Assembly: GCA_947453145.1 (NCBI GenBank)
Contig: CANGFA010000001.1
Span: forward strand, 1-64,000
DNA: 64,000 bases
Origin: Bacteroidota bacterium
GTDB taxonomy: Bacteria; Bacteroidota; Bacteroidia; Chitinophagales; Chitinophagaceae
Direction of reading: 5' to 3'
Part shown: one piece after another, positions 28,098 to 36,781 of the stretch
Numbering within the stretch: position 1 is the stretch's first letter
Layout: every line of letters begins with the position of its first letter
Program-made: the position numbers and the translations under genes
The notes under the pieces: generated by a model
Database searches by the model: none
The model's input: only the letters and a program-made list of their open reading frames with translations
Told to the model about the DNA's origin: nothing

Positions 28098-29465
28098 TTA
28101 TTTTTGAAACTTAAGTATCAAATTTGGCTGAATGGCGTGTTGGTAATTTGACTTATCCCAAATCGCAAACCCAAACGGTTGATCTTGTAAACTTGAAAAG
28201 TCAATGTCTTGTTTTAATACATCTTCCGTTTTAAGCTTTCTTTTATATTCAACAATATATCCTGTTCCAGTATATGTAGTTACACAATCAATATCGGCAC
28301 GTCCATTTTTTAATGGGGTCGAAACAACTGACGGAACACATTTTGACCCAATTGCGCTATTCGCTGCAGTTCCTAATCTTTGATAATCCGTTCCGATGTT
28401 AGGGTCTAGGGTTCCACCACTATAGGTTAATACACCATTTGAACTTACTGCAGTAACTTTTTTTGCAATACCACCAGGTAAGGTATCTGTCATTACAATA
28501 TAATTACTGGTTGAGCTGGGTATGATAAACATTGGCACTGCAACAGTTGCACCCGTTCCGTCTAGCTTTAAATTTTGTGTATTTGCAAAAGAACCTTGGG
28601 TTGGGTCAGAAGAATAATTTGGTTTACCTACCGGCCATGTTGAAGAAGTACTTGTTACAATAATATCATCTACGTGTCTACCATTTGCATTCCCTCCAGT
28701 CAAATTTGTAATTGCTTGACCCCCTGCATAATCTTGATAGTTATCATCCATTTTACCATAACTTAATCCTTTGCTAGGCTGCATCCACCACATATCAATT
28801 TTTTCATTCGGTCCATTGGTATAATGATTGCCGCTGGCTGCATTGGATTTATAAGTAGGTGATGTAACTAAACTATCCACCAAACCAGTTTTAACACTTT
28901 TTACCAAAGTGCCTACGGAAGTATAATCATTATAAGCAGTAAATACATGGCAACTAGCATAACAAGTTTGCGTCGTAAACTTAGGTGTAGAATTATCTAT
29001 ATTCCAAAGCATGGCAATTTTATCCTCACCAAATCCTTCTCTGGTCAAAATACCATTTATATCATATGTTCTTGAACTTGCTTCCTTTGCCCATAATTTA
29101 GTGATTGGATTAAAATACCAAGGTGCTAGTTTTTGGCTTTGATCTTTATCCGCGTATTCTGCTAAAAAATAGATGTATTGGTCATCATACATTGCTCTAA
29201 GCGTGGCTGGATATTTATCTCCAATATAGCCTGTGAATAATCCATTTCCTGGATCTGGAACAGTAGGTGTAAATTCAAGCTTAGTCGCCTTGGCCCATAC
29301 TGCATCAATACTCCCATCAATAACTGGAGCTGTTGTTGTTTTAAATGACAGCAAATCAGTTGTATTTTTTGCTGTTGTTGAAATAACTACTTGGTCGGTT
29401 TTAGTACAATAAATAAAGAGAAGTACCATAAAACTAAACAACATTACAATTTTAAAAATTTTCAT
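28098..29465 (-). CDS. ethylbenzene-dehydrogenase-related heme-binding domain protein (EB_dh-like)
   Basis: APVIDGSIDAVWAKATKLEF, YIYFLAEYADKDQS, KIAMLWNIDNS, TCYASCHVF, FGFAIWDKSNYQHA. Confidence 0.75.
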   Translation of the reverse strand: MKIFKIVMLFSFMVLLFIYCTKTDQVVISTTAKNTTDLLSFKTTTAPVIDGSIDAVWAKATKLEFTPTVPDPGNGLFTGYIGDKYPATLRAMYDDQYIYFLAEYADKDQSQKLAPWYFNPITKLWAKEASSRTYDINGILTREGFGEDKIAMLWNIDNSTPKFTTQTCYASCHVFTAYNDYTSVGTLVKSVKTGLVDSLVTSPTYKSNAASGNHYTNGPNEKIDMWWMQPSKGLSYGKMDDNYQDYAGGQAITNLTGGNANGRHVDDIIVTSTSSTWPVGKPNYSSDPTQGSFANTQNLKLDGTGATVAVPMFIIPSSTSNYIVMTDTLPGGIAKKVTAVSSNGVLTYSGGTLDPNIGTDYQRLGTAANSAIGSKCVPSVVSTPLKNGRADIDCVTTYTGTGYIVEYKRKLKTEDVLKQDIDFSSLQDQPFGFAIWDKSNYQHAIQPNLILKFQK

Positions 29466-29555
29466 ATAATAATCATTTATGGTGAGTGTTAAAATCCAAA
29501 GGGTAAAGTGAATAATTATTATTTTTAGAAATAATGACGTTTCTCACGAAATATT

Positions 29556-29569
29556 ATGATATAAATCAT
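29556..29569. promoter_or_regulatory. FNR/CRP-type palindrome candidate upstream of redox operon
   Basis: ATGAT-ATAA-ATCAT, perfect 5-bp arms with N4; compare FNR consensus TTGAT-N4-ATCAA. 91 nt from the EB_dh-like start codon. Confidence 0.45.
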
Positions 29570-29613
29570 GACTTTAAAACATACCTTTAGTGTAAGAAAA
29601 AGTATTGACTATT

Positions 29614-30096
29614 ATGACCGATTCATTCAACAATTTCAAGCAAATCATTTCTAATCCTATAAAGTTTAGCTTCTTCTTATTTTCAAAATTGCCAGCGGCA
29701 TTTTTTGTAGGATTAAAATTGAGTAGTATTAACGAAAAGGACTGTGTTATTCGCATTAAGCATTCATGGTTTAGCAAAAATCCATTTAAATCGGTTTATT
29801 TTGCTGCCGAAGCAATGGCTGCCGAAATGAGTACGGGCTTACTAGCCTTTGGGCATGTATTTAACAGAATACCCAAAGTAAGTATGCTTGTTGTAAAGAT
29901 GGAGGCGCAATTTGTAAAAAAAGGAACGGGGATATTATATTTCACTTGCTCAGATGGCCCAGCAATAGCGCAGGCAATAGAAAATGCCATTAGTACCAAG
30001 GAGGGGCAAACTATGATTTCCAAGTCTATTGGTAAAAATGAAAAAGGTGAAACAGTTGCTGAATTTAATTTTACTTGGAGCTTTAAATCGAAATAA
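29614..30096 (+). CDS. DUF4442-like hotdog-fold protein
   Basis: LPAAFFVGLKLSSINEKDCVIRIKHSWFSKNPFKSVYFAAEAMAAEMSTGLLAF; ATG at 29614 preferred to the listed TTG. Confidence 0.72.
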   Translation: MTDSFNNFKQIISNPIKFSFFLFSKLPAAFFVGLKLSSINEKDCVIRIKHSWFSKNPFKSVYFAAEAMAAEMSTGLLAFGHVFNRIPKVSMLVVKMEAQFVKKGTGILYFTCSDGPAIAQAIENAISTKEGQTMISKSIGKNEKGETVAEFNFTWSFKSK

Positions 30097-30112
30097 AAAA
30101 TAAAATATACCT

Positions 30113-31588
30113 ATGAAAAAATACCTACTAAGTATTTTAACCTTAACAATGAGCATTGTTGCAATGGCTCAAAAAAATAATCCACCAGGGCTGGAACTTG
30201 TTAAAGAAGCGGACTTAAAAAAAGATCTTTACGAATTTGCAGACCCCCATTTTAATGGAAGGTCTGCAGGTACATTAGATGAACTAAAAGCTTCCATGTG
30301 GATGGCAGAAAAATATAGGGAAATTGGTTTATTGCCTGCAGGCGATGACCATACCTACTTGCAATTTTTTACCATGTGGCGTAATCAAATTTCAGATAAC
30401 TCCAATATCCAAATCAATGGAAAAAGATTAAATTTATGGAAGGACGTAACAGTTGCTCAAATGGCCAATAAACAATTTAGCGAGCAGCCCATTTTGTATA
30501 TTAGTGATATTACTAAAATGGATACCAATAATATAGATGTAAAAAATAAAGTAGTTGCATTTGTAGCGGCTTCCAATGGAATTAATTTAAATGTTTCGCT
30601 TCCCACATGGCGTTATAGCCGAAGCGTTTTGTCAAAATATGGCATGCCTCTGATTCGTAAAGGAGCAATTGCAATTATTATTATTGCAGATGAGGTTGGT
30701 GAAAAAGCTTGGGATGATGCTAATGAAAATTTTAAAAGAGGCAGCTATGATATTGAGGGTGGCCCCAATATGCAAGTGAACACAACTGTTCCTGTACTTT
30801 GGTTACATAAAAATGCTAAGACACAATTTGAGGGTAATCAAAATACTTTTTCTGCCCATTTAATTGTAGAAAAATATGCTTATCCTTCTGTAAATATTGT
30901 TGGAAAAATTAACGGGACCGATCCTAGCTTAAAATCGGAATATGTTTTATACAGTGGGCATCAGGATGCACACGGGATAAGAAATGCTATAAATAATGAT
31001 TCCACTTTCTATGGTGCAGACGACAATGGAAGTGTTGATGTTGCAATGCTTTCGAATGCAAGGGCATTTATGAAACACCCTGCTAAACGATCTATTTTAT
31101 TTGTAATTCAAGGAGCAGAGGAAAGAGGATTATTGGGTTCAAGATATTATTCGTCTCATCCAACGGTGCCAATCAATAAAATTGTTGCCGTTTTAAATGG
31201 AGATATGATTGGCAGAAACCACATAGACAGTGCTGCTGTTTTAGGAACTCAACCACCACACCGTAATTCAATGGACTTGGTTAAAATGGTAATGGATGCT
31301 AATAATGAAGGTCCAAAGTTTAAATTAGATACCACTTGGGATAAAACAACTCATGTGGAAGGCTGGTATTTTAGAAGCGACCATGTGCCGTATGCTAGAC
31401 TAGGTATTCCTTCCATCATGTATACAACCTTACTACACGATGATTACCACACACCACTAGATAATGCAGAAAATATAAATTATCCAAAATTAAAAAAGAT
31501 GGCCGACTGGATGTATCGTACAGGATACAAAGTAGCAAATGCGCCAATAAGACCAGCGACCGATAAGGACTTTAAATTAGAAAGATAA
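30113..31588 (+). CDS. M28 family metallopeptidase, secreted
   Basis: YVLYSGHQDAHG, YGADDNGSVDVAML, IQGAEERGLLGSRYY, NGDMIGRN. Confidence 0.9.
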   Translation: MKKYLLSILTLTMSIVAMAQKNNPPGLELVKEADLKKDLYEFADPHFNGRSAGTLDELKASMWMAEKYREIGLLPAGDDHTYLQFFTMWRNQISDNSNIQINGKRLNLWKDVTVAQMANKQFSEQPILYISDITKMDTNNIDVKNKVVAFVAASNGINLNVSLPTWRYSRSVLSKYGMPLIRKGAIAIIIIADEVGEKAWDDANENFKRGSYDIEGGPNMQVNTTVPVLWLHKNAKTQFEGNQNTFSAHLIVEKYAYPSVNIVGKINGTDPSLKSEYVLYSGHQDAHGIRNAINNDSTFYGADDNGSVDVAMLSNARAFMKHPAKRSILFVIQGAEERGLLGSRYYSSHPTVPINKIVAVLNGDMIGRNHIDSAAVLGTQPPHRNSMDLVKMVMDANNEGPKFKLDTTWDKTTHVEGWYFRSDHVPYARLGIPSIMYTTLLHDDYHTPLDNAENINYPKLKKMADWMYRTGYKVANAPIRPATDKDFKLER

Positions 31589-31612
31589 TTTTCAATATTT
31601 AGATGCTTAAAA

Positions 31613-31660
31613 TATTCCCCAAAAAAAGGGACCCAATTGGGTCCCTTTTTTTGGGGAATA
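31613..31660. terminator. 48-nt perfect palindrome acting as bidirectional terminator
   Basis: TATTCCCCAAAAAAAGGGACCCAATTGGGTCCCTTTTTTTGGGGAATA between convergent genes. Confidence 0.92.
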
Positions 31661-31667
31661 AAACAAT

Positions 31668-32312
31668 TTAAAATGTTTTTGTGCCATTAGGTTGGTAGGC
31701 AAATCTAAAAGTATAATAACGTTGTTTGTTTAATTTATCGGCGTCAGATGCAGTCGCTGACAAGGTTACACCACCTTTATAGTAAGAAGTAATTTCCATT
31801 TTTGCATATTTTCCAGATGCAGTTCTTATGACCAATACTCTTCCTGCTAAAGGAGTAATAATATTAGTTAAACCATCATAATTATACCATCCCTTTCCAC
31901 TTCCTGTTGTAATGGCATAAGAAGTTGGCGCATTGTCTGTTTTAAATACAGAATCCGTTGGAATAGTAGTTAATGCATCAAATAAACCAGTATAAATAAA
32001 TGCACCGCCTAAACCAGTTCCACTTGTACCACTATTGGTGATAATTTTTGTTGCCATAAATGCAATATCCCATTTTGTACTCGCACTATCGGTATTAGGT
32101 ACAATAGCATTTTTTTCAAAACTATAAAAAGTGTATTTACCATTTGTAATAGGAATACCTTGCGCACTTAAACCCACTACTGTATCTGCTGGAATATCTT
32201 TAACGGTAACTGCAGTCACCGGCATCACAGTTGTGCTATCCGATTTTGTGCAGGCTACAAAACCTGTGGAGATAATAACCAATATTACAATAGATTGAAT
32301 TGTTTTTTTCAT
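31668..32312 (-). CDS. hmuY: HmuY-family heme-binding lipoprotein
   Basis: Lipobox GFVACTKS; PITNGKYTFYSFEKNAIVPNTDSASTKWDIAFMATKIITNSGTSGTGLGG; adjacent TonB receptor. Confidence 0.82.
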   Translation of the reverse strand: MKKTIQSIVILVIISTGFVACTKSDSTTVMPVTAVTVKDIPADTVVGLSAQGIPITNGKYTFYSFEKNAIVPNTDSASTKWDIAFMATKIITNSGTSGTGLGGAFIYTGLFDALTTIPTDSVFKTDNAPTSYAITTGSGKGWYNYDGLTNIITPLAGRVLVIRTASGKYAKMEITSYYKGGVTLSATASDADKLNKQRYYTFRFAYQPNGTKTF

Positions 32313-32327
32313 GATTGTTGCTTTTAT

Positions 32328-34412
32328 TTATTGTTTATGAAAGATTTGATATTTAATAGTAGCGTAAAATGTTCTACCAGGCAGGTTAGGCAAATTCGCA
32401 GGGTCTATATAATTGGAAATATTATCACAGCCAGCTTGCCAAGAAAATCCATTTTGGTAATCTTTTCCAAGAGAAGTATGTAATGAAATATACCCTTTCG
32501 CAAATTCATCTCCTTTATCATACACTTCGTTACCATTGGTATTATTTACCGCCCAAGCGCTTCGATAAAGCATTCTGAAATTGGCAAAGAACCCATGTTT
32601 AGCATAATAGTTTATTTTAAGCTGCGCCTTATGTTTATTATTGTTTGGAAGTCCTACATAATCACTTAACGCCAATAATTTACTATATCCATTAGCATCT
32701 CTGGTATAAACCTTACCTGCTTTTATTTGAGCAATTTGATCCTTGTCCCCTGTTTCTAAATATTGGTAGGCGCTACTTACGGTAAAACTGGAACTTAATT
32801 TTTGCTTTATCTCCAATTCAATTCCTTGCGTAAAAGCGCGTCCAACATTTAAGTAACTAAAAATTTGCGCGCCGCTTACATAGGCACCCACTTGTTGTAC
32901 TTGTATTAAATTGCTAATATCATTTCTAAATAATTGTACACTTAAAAAGCTATTTAAACTTGGTTCATACTCCCATGATAAGTGCATTCCTGTAGAGTAT
33001 TCCGGCTTCAGCGTTTTTAATTGATAATAACTGTCATACAAAGTGCCAATTTGACCCAGCGAAGACAATTGACCAATCACTTGCTGCGCTTGTGCTGTTC
33101 CAAAAACACTATACCCTCCAGCTGCTGCATTGGTAAAGTCCAAATACATTTGTCTAAAATCGGGCGCTTTAAACCCTTGGCCAATACTAAATTTAATTTT
33201 TTGTTGCTGTGATATTTTAATTAAAGTTGAAAGCTTGGGACTAAATGCAGAAGCAAAAGATTCATTTTTATCGTAACGGATTCCTCCAATTAAAATTAAT
33301 TTTTGTAAGGGGTTCCACTCTACTTGCGTAAAAGCATATTGAGTGATATTGTTTTTTCTAACTTTTTCGCTATCGTATCTTGTACTTTTAACTCCTTCCC
33401 AAACCGAGCCTGCTCCAAAAATTAAATTTACTTGCTTGTTTACATTCCAATCCGTTTGATTCTCAACGCGCTTAAACAAATGATTTAATAAGTCATAATA
33501 GGGGACTCCCGATATCGTATTTAAATCTTGCTTTGCATTGTAATTGGTATAATAAGTTCTAAAAGATGTTTTTAAACTATTATTAAACCGATGATTTAGA
33601 TAAACATTTATATTTTGATCGGTGTTGTGCTCTTTTCCTGTTGAGTTTATAGTGTTGCCTCCATTACTTACAGAAATATCATTGGTCACTTTTTCATCAG
33701 TAAGTCTTAACCCAATGGCAATATTGGTATTTTCAGTAAGCTTATATTTTAGTTGCTGATTGAGTGTATACCTACCAATTGGTGTGGTTACACGACTATT
33801 GCTATTGGGCCTAATACTGTATCCGTTGGTGCTGTAATAATTATAAAATCCTTGATAAAAAACAGACTTAGTAGCAATCGCATTATTTAAGCTCGCATCA
33901 AAAGTTTCATAGGTACCATATCTTAGGGAAGCTTGTAATGGAATGTTTGCGTCAGACTCGGTTATGATATTTATTACTCCTGCCATTGCTTCGCTTCCAT
34001 ATAAACTAGAAGAAGGGCCTTTTACAATTTCAATTTTTTTAATGTTGCCTAAAGCAATTCTATTTAAGTCCAACACCCCAGCTGTTCTTCCTACCAAAGG
34101 CTCTCCATTTATTAATATAATAGTATAATCTGGATTCAAACCTTGCAATTGAACGCCAGCACCAAAACCACTGGTCATATTCAAACCGGGCTGCTCTTTT
34201 AAAATATCGGTTAGTCTTAAAGAACCGCTTTGTTGTATTAGTTTGGCATTCACAATAGTTATGGGCACCGTAATATTACCAAGTTTGCGCTCGGATCTGT
34301 TCGCGGTCACTACCACGGTATCTCCTTGCATTAAAAGGGAGTCCCGTTTTAGCCCTGCCTGAGCCAATAAACCCACTGGGGAAATTAATATAAAAATAAG
34401 CCATTTTTTCAT
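32328..34412 (-). CDS. TonB-dependent receptor (likely heme, HmuR-type)
   Basis: VVVTANRSERKLGNITVPITIVN, plug domain IEIVKGPSSSLYGSEAMAGVINIIT; 16 bp upstream of HmuY. Confidence 0.9.
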   Translation of the reverse strand: MKKWLIFILISPVGLLAQAGLKRDSLLMQGDTVVVTANRSERKLGNITVPITIVNAKLIQQSGSLRLTDILKEQPGLNMTSGFGAGVQLQGLNPDYTIILINGEPLVGRTAGVLDLNRIALGNIKKIEIVKGPSSSLYGSEAMAGVINIITESDANIPLQASLRYGTYETFDASLNNAIATKSVFYQGFYNYYSTNGYSIRPNSNSRVTTPIGRYTLNQQLKYKLTENTNIAIGLRLTDEKVTNDISVSNGGNTINSTGKEHNTDQNINVYLNHRFNNSLKTSFRTYYTNYNAKQDLNTISGVPYYDLLNHLFKRVENQTDWNVNKQVNLIFGAGSVWEGVKSTRYDSEKVRKNNITQYAFTQVEWNPLQKLILIGGIRYDKNESFASAFSPKLSTLIKISQQQKIKFSIGQGFKAPDFRQMYLDFTNAAAGGYSVFGTAQAQQVIGQLSSLGQIGTLYDSYYQLKTLKPEYSTGMHLSWEYEPSLNSFLSVQLFRNDISNLIQVQQVGAYVSGAQIFSYLNVGRAFTQGIELEIKQKLSSSFTVSSAYQYLETGDKDQIAQIKAGKVYTRDANGYSKLLALSDYVGLPNNNKHKAQLKINYYAKHGFFANFRMLYRSAWAVNNTNGNEVYDKGDEFAKGYISLHTSLGKDYQNGFSWQAGCDNISNYIDPANLPNLPGRTFYATIKYQIFHKQ

Positions 34413-34519
34413 CCTACCACAAAGGTGATGAGAATTAAAAAACTATTTACTTATGGAGGCCATTAATTAAAATTGATAGACCGCAATTTTACAGTTCTAT
34501 GACAAAGTGAATTTTTTGT

Positions 34520-35926
34520 TTAATTATTTTCAAGAATTCGCTGAATTGTATTCACTTCCGATGGAGTAATAAAATATTCAAAAAACCTTTTATCTTCTTC
34601 TTTCCTAACGCTTCCAATAACAGGCAAATTTGCTTGTGTGATAAATTCGTACTTCTCATTAATTGCTTTCATCACATCACTTCTCACTTTTTTCTGTAAG
34701 CCAACATTTTTATCCTTTAAACCTAAAACATGATTAATTTGTTGAATCTCAACCAACTCTTTTTTTGAACTAGCGATTAATAATAAATTTAATAGGGCTA
34801 GCTCTGTTCCCGTGAATGCTTGATTCACTGATTTATTTTTTAAAATTTTTAATTGTGCGAATTCTAATTTTCTATTTACCGTTCTATTAAAAATCCAAAA
34901 AGAGAAAAATAAAATTATTCCAATAATTACGATTACCGCAATGATATTATATAATTGAGATTCCGAACCCCAAATGCTTGATCTTAGTAATTCAAAATCA
35001 TTCAATACAAAGGGGAAGGTGATAAAAGACTGCGTGGTAGCATTAAAGCTGTAAATTTTATCTTCATAAATAAACATATCTTCTATAGCCGATCTACGAA
35101 TTAAAAATTGATTTAAATTGGCATTTTTAGATTTGTATATTTTATTGTGTATTAGATCAAAAAGATAAGCCTCTTCATTTACATGATGTAAGTAGCCATT
35201 TTTATAAGACAAGAATTTCCCTGCTGCAAAATCATTTTCTACAATCTTAATCATTTCTTTTTCCAACTCTCCCACCTTAACCCATTGTTGTTTTTTGATA
35301 TCCAAATAATAACTTGTATAATCAGGGACCCCTTTAATATGCTCTGGTCCAATTAACCCAGCATTAACTACTCTTTGAAAAGGAAGGTACATTCTGCCCT
35401 CTTCGGGTGAAACCCATAAGTAAGCAGTGGCAATGACCTCTTTGTTCAGCGGGATAATATCCCATTCTCGGTCTTCCTCATTAAATTTTCTCAAATTGCC
35501 ATTGGTTTTCCAAAATCCATACCCTCCATAACTGTACAAATTATTTTGATATATAAAATTTTTGCAATCTATATTGTAATTGAGGTTAACTGTTTTATCC
35601 ATTCTTTTATATACACATGTCGCAGAATCATAGCTAAATAGTTTATAGACAAACCCCGTTTGCTCTATAAACACATATATATTATTACCTTGTTTGATGA
35701 GTTCCTGCGCATTCCCGTCAATAATATTGTCGTGTACTGGGATTTGCTGATTTTGTTTAGATAGATTTATATTAACATCTAGCGCCTTAAATGCTAAAAG
35801 TTGGGTAATAAAAGGCGTTTTAGGTACAATATACACCGAATCGGGGCCCTGAGCTTGTACATTGTAGCAGGTTAAAAGCAGTGTTAAAGTAAAAATAAGC
35901 GTATTACGAAAAAAAGTATAAGTCAT
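34520..35926 (-). CDS. secreted/membrane protein: Kelch-like propeller, one TM, cytoplasmic C-terminal domain
   Basis: Signal peptide, repeating propeller-like segments, TM LYNIIAVIVIIGIILFFSFWIF, C-terminal ~115 aa basic region. Confidence 0.6.
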   Translation of the reverse strand: MTYTFFRNTLIFTLTLLLTCYNVQAQGPDSVYIVPKTPFITQLLAFKALDVNINLSKQNQQIPVHDNIIDGNAQELIKQGNNIYVFIEQTGFVYKLFSYDSATCVYKRMDKTVNLNYNIDCKNFIYQNNLYSYGGYGFWKTNGNLRKFNEEDREWDIIPLNKEVIATAYLWVSPEEGRMYLPFQRVVNAGLIGPEHIKGVPDYTSYYLDIKKQQWVKVGELEKEMIKIVENDFAAGKFLSYKNGYLHHVNEEAYLFDLIHNKIYKSKNANLNQFLIRRSAIEDMFIYEDKIYSFNATTQSFITFPFVLNDFELLRSSIWGSESQLYNIIAVIVIIGIILFFSFWIFNRTVNRKLEFAQLKILKNKSVNQAFTGTELALLNLLLIASSKKELVEIQQINHVLGLKDKNVGLQKKVRSDVMKAINEKYEFITQANLPVIGSVRKEEDKRFFEYFITPSEVNTIQRILENN

Positions 35927-36123
35927 TGTTTTTCAACTATTTAATAGGTAAATAACTGGATAAAATGGTTACTTATTGTTGAAGATAAGCAATTACCTTT
36001 TTATTCGTATTTACAGCCTACTTTTTGATTCATTTGTTAACAATTTAGTAATCTAGCAATTTGTGTATTTAAAACCTAAAAACGCTATTTTACAACCTTC
36101 AATTAAATTAAAATCTAATAGTT

Positions 36124-36771
36124 ATGGGCCTAAATTCAATCATGAAAATTTTCCTACCAAAAGACAGAGTTTTTTTTCAATTATTTGAAGATGTAGCAGA
36201 GCATGTATATCAAATGGGCGGAAAATTAAAAGAAATGGTAAATGAGCCAGATGCAGATATGAGGGCTAACATTTTAGCGCAAATTGAAAATCTTGAGCAT
36301 AAAAATGATGATTTAACCCATAATATTTTTACAGAATTAGGAAGAAACTTTATTACTCCATTTGATAGAGAAGACATTCACTATTTAGCAACCTCTTTGG
36401 ATGATATTGCTGACTATATTTACGCATCTGCTAAAAAAATTAATTTTTATAAGGTGAATCCTAACGATACTGGAATTCACAAATTAGCGGAACTTATTTT
36501 ACAAGGTACTGCAGAAACACAAAAAGCAGTAATGGGACTTCGTAATATGAAAAATATTAAGGAAATGACCGAAGCCATGATTAAAGTAAACAGTATTGAG
36601 AATCAAGCGGACGATGTATTTGATATGAGCATTGAAAAATTATTTGAGCAAGAAAATGATTTCAAAGAAGTAATTAAGAAAAGAGAGATTTATCAGGTGC
36701 TTGAAATTGCAACTGATAAAATTGAAGACGTTTCTAATGTAATCGAATCCATCATTATCAAGTACGCATAA
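36124..36771 (+). CDS. DUF47 family (PhoU-like) Pit accessory protein
   Basis: FFQLFEDVAEHVYQMGGKLKEMV, FDREDIHYLATSLDDIADYIYASAKKI; upstream of PiT. Confidence 0.9.
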   Translation: MGLNSIMKIFLPKDRVFFQLFEDVAEHVYQMGGKLKEMVNEPDADMRANILAQIENLEHKNDDLTHNIFTELGRNFITPFDREDIHYLATSLDDIADYIYASAKKINFYKVNPNDTGIHKLAELILQGTAETQKAVMGLRNMKNIKEMTEAMIKVNSIENQADDVFDMSIEKLFEQENDFKEVIKKREIYQVLEIATDKIEDVSNVIESIIIKYA

Positions 36772-36781
36772 TTACCAAAAG

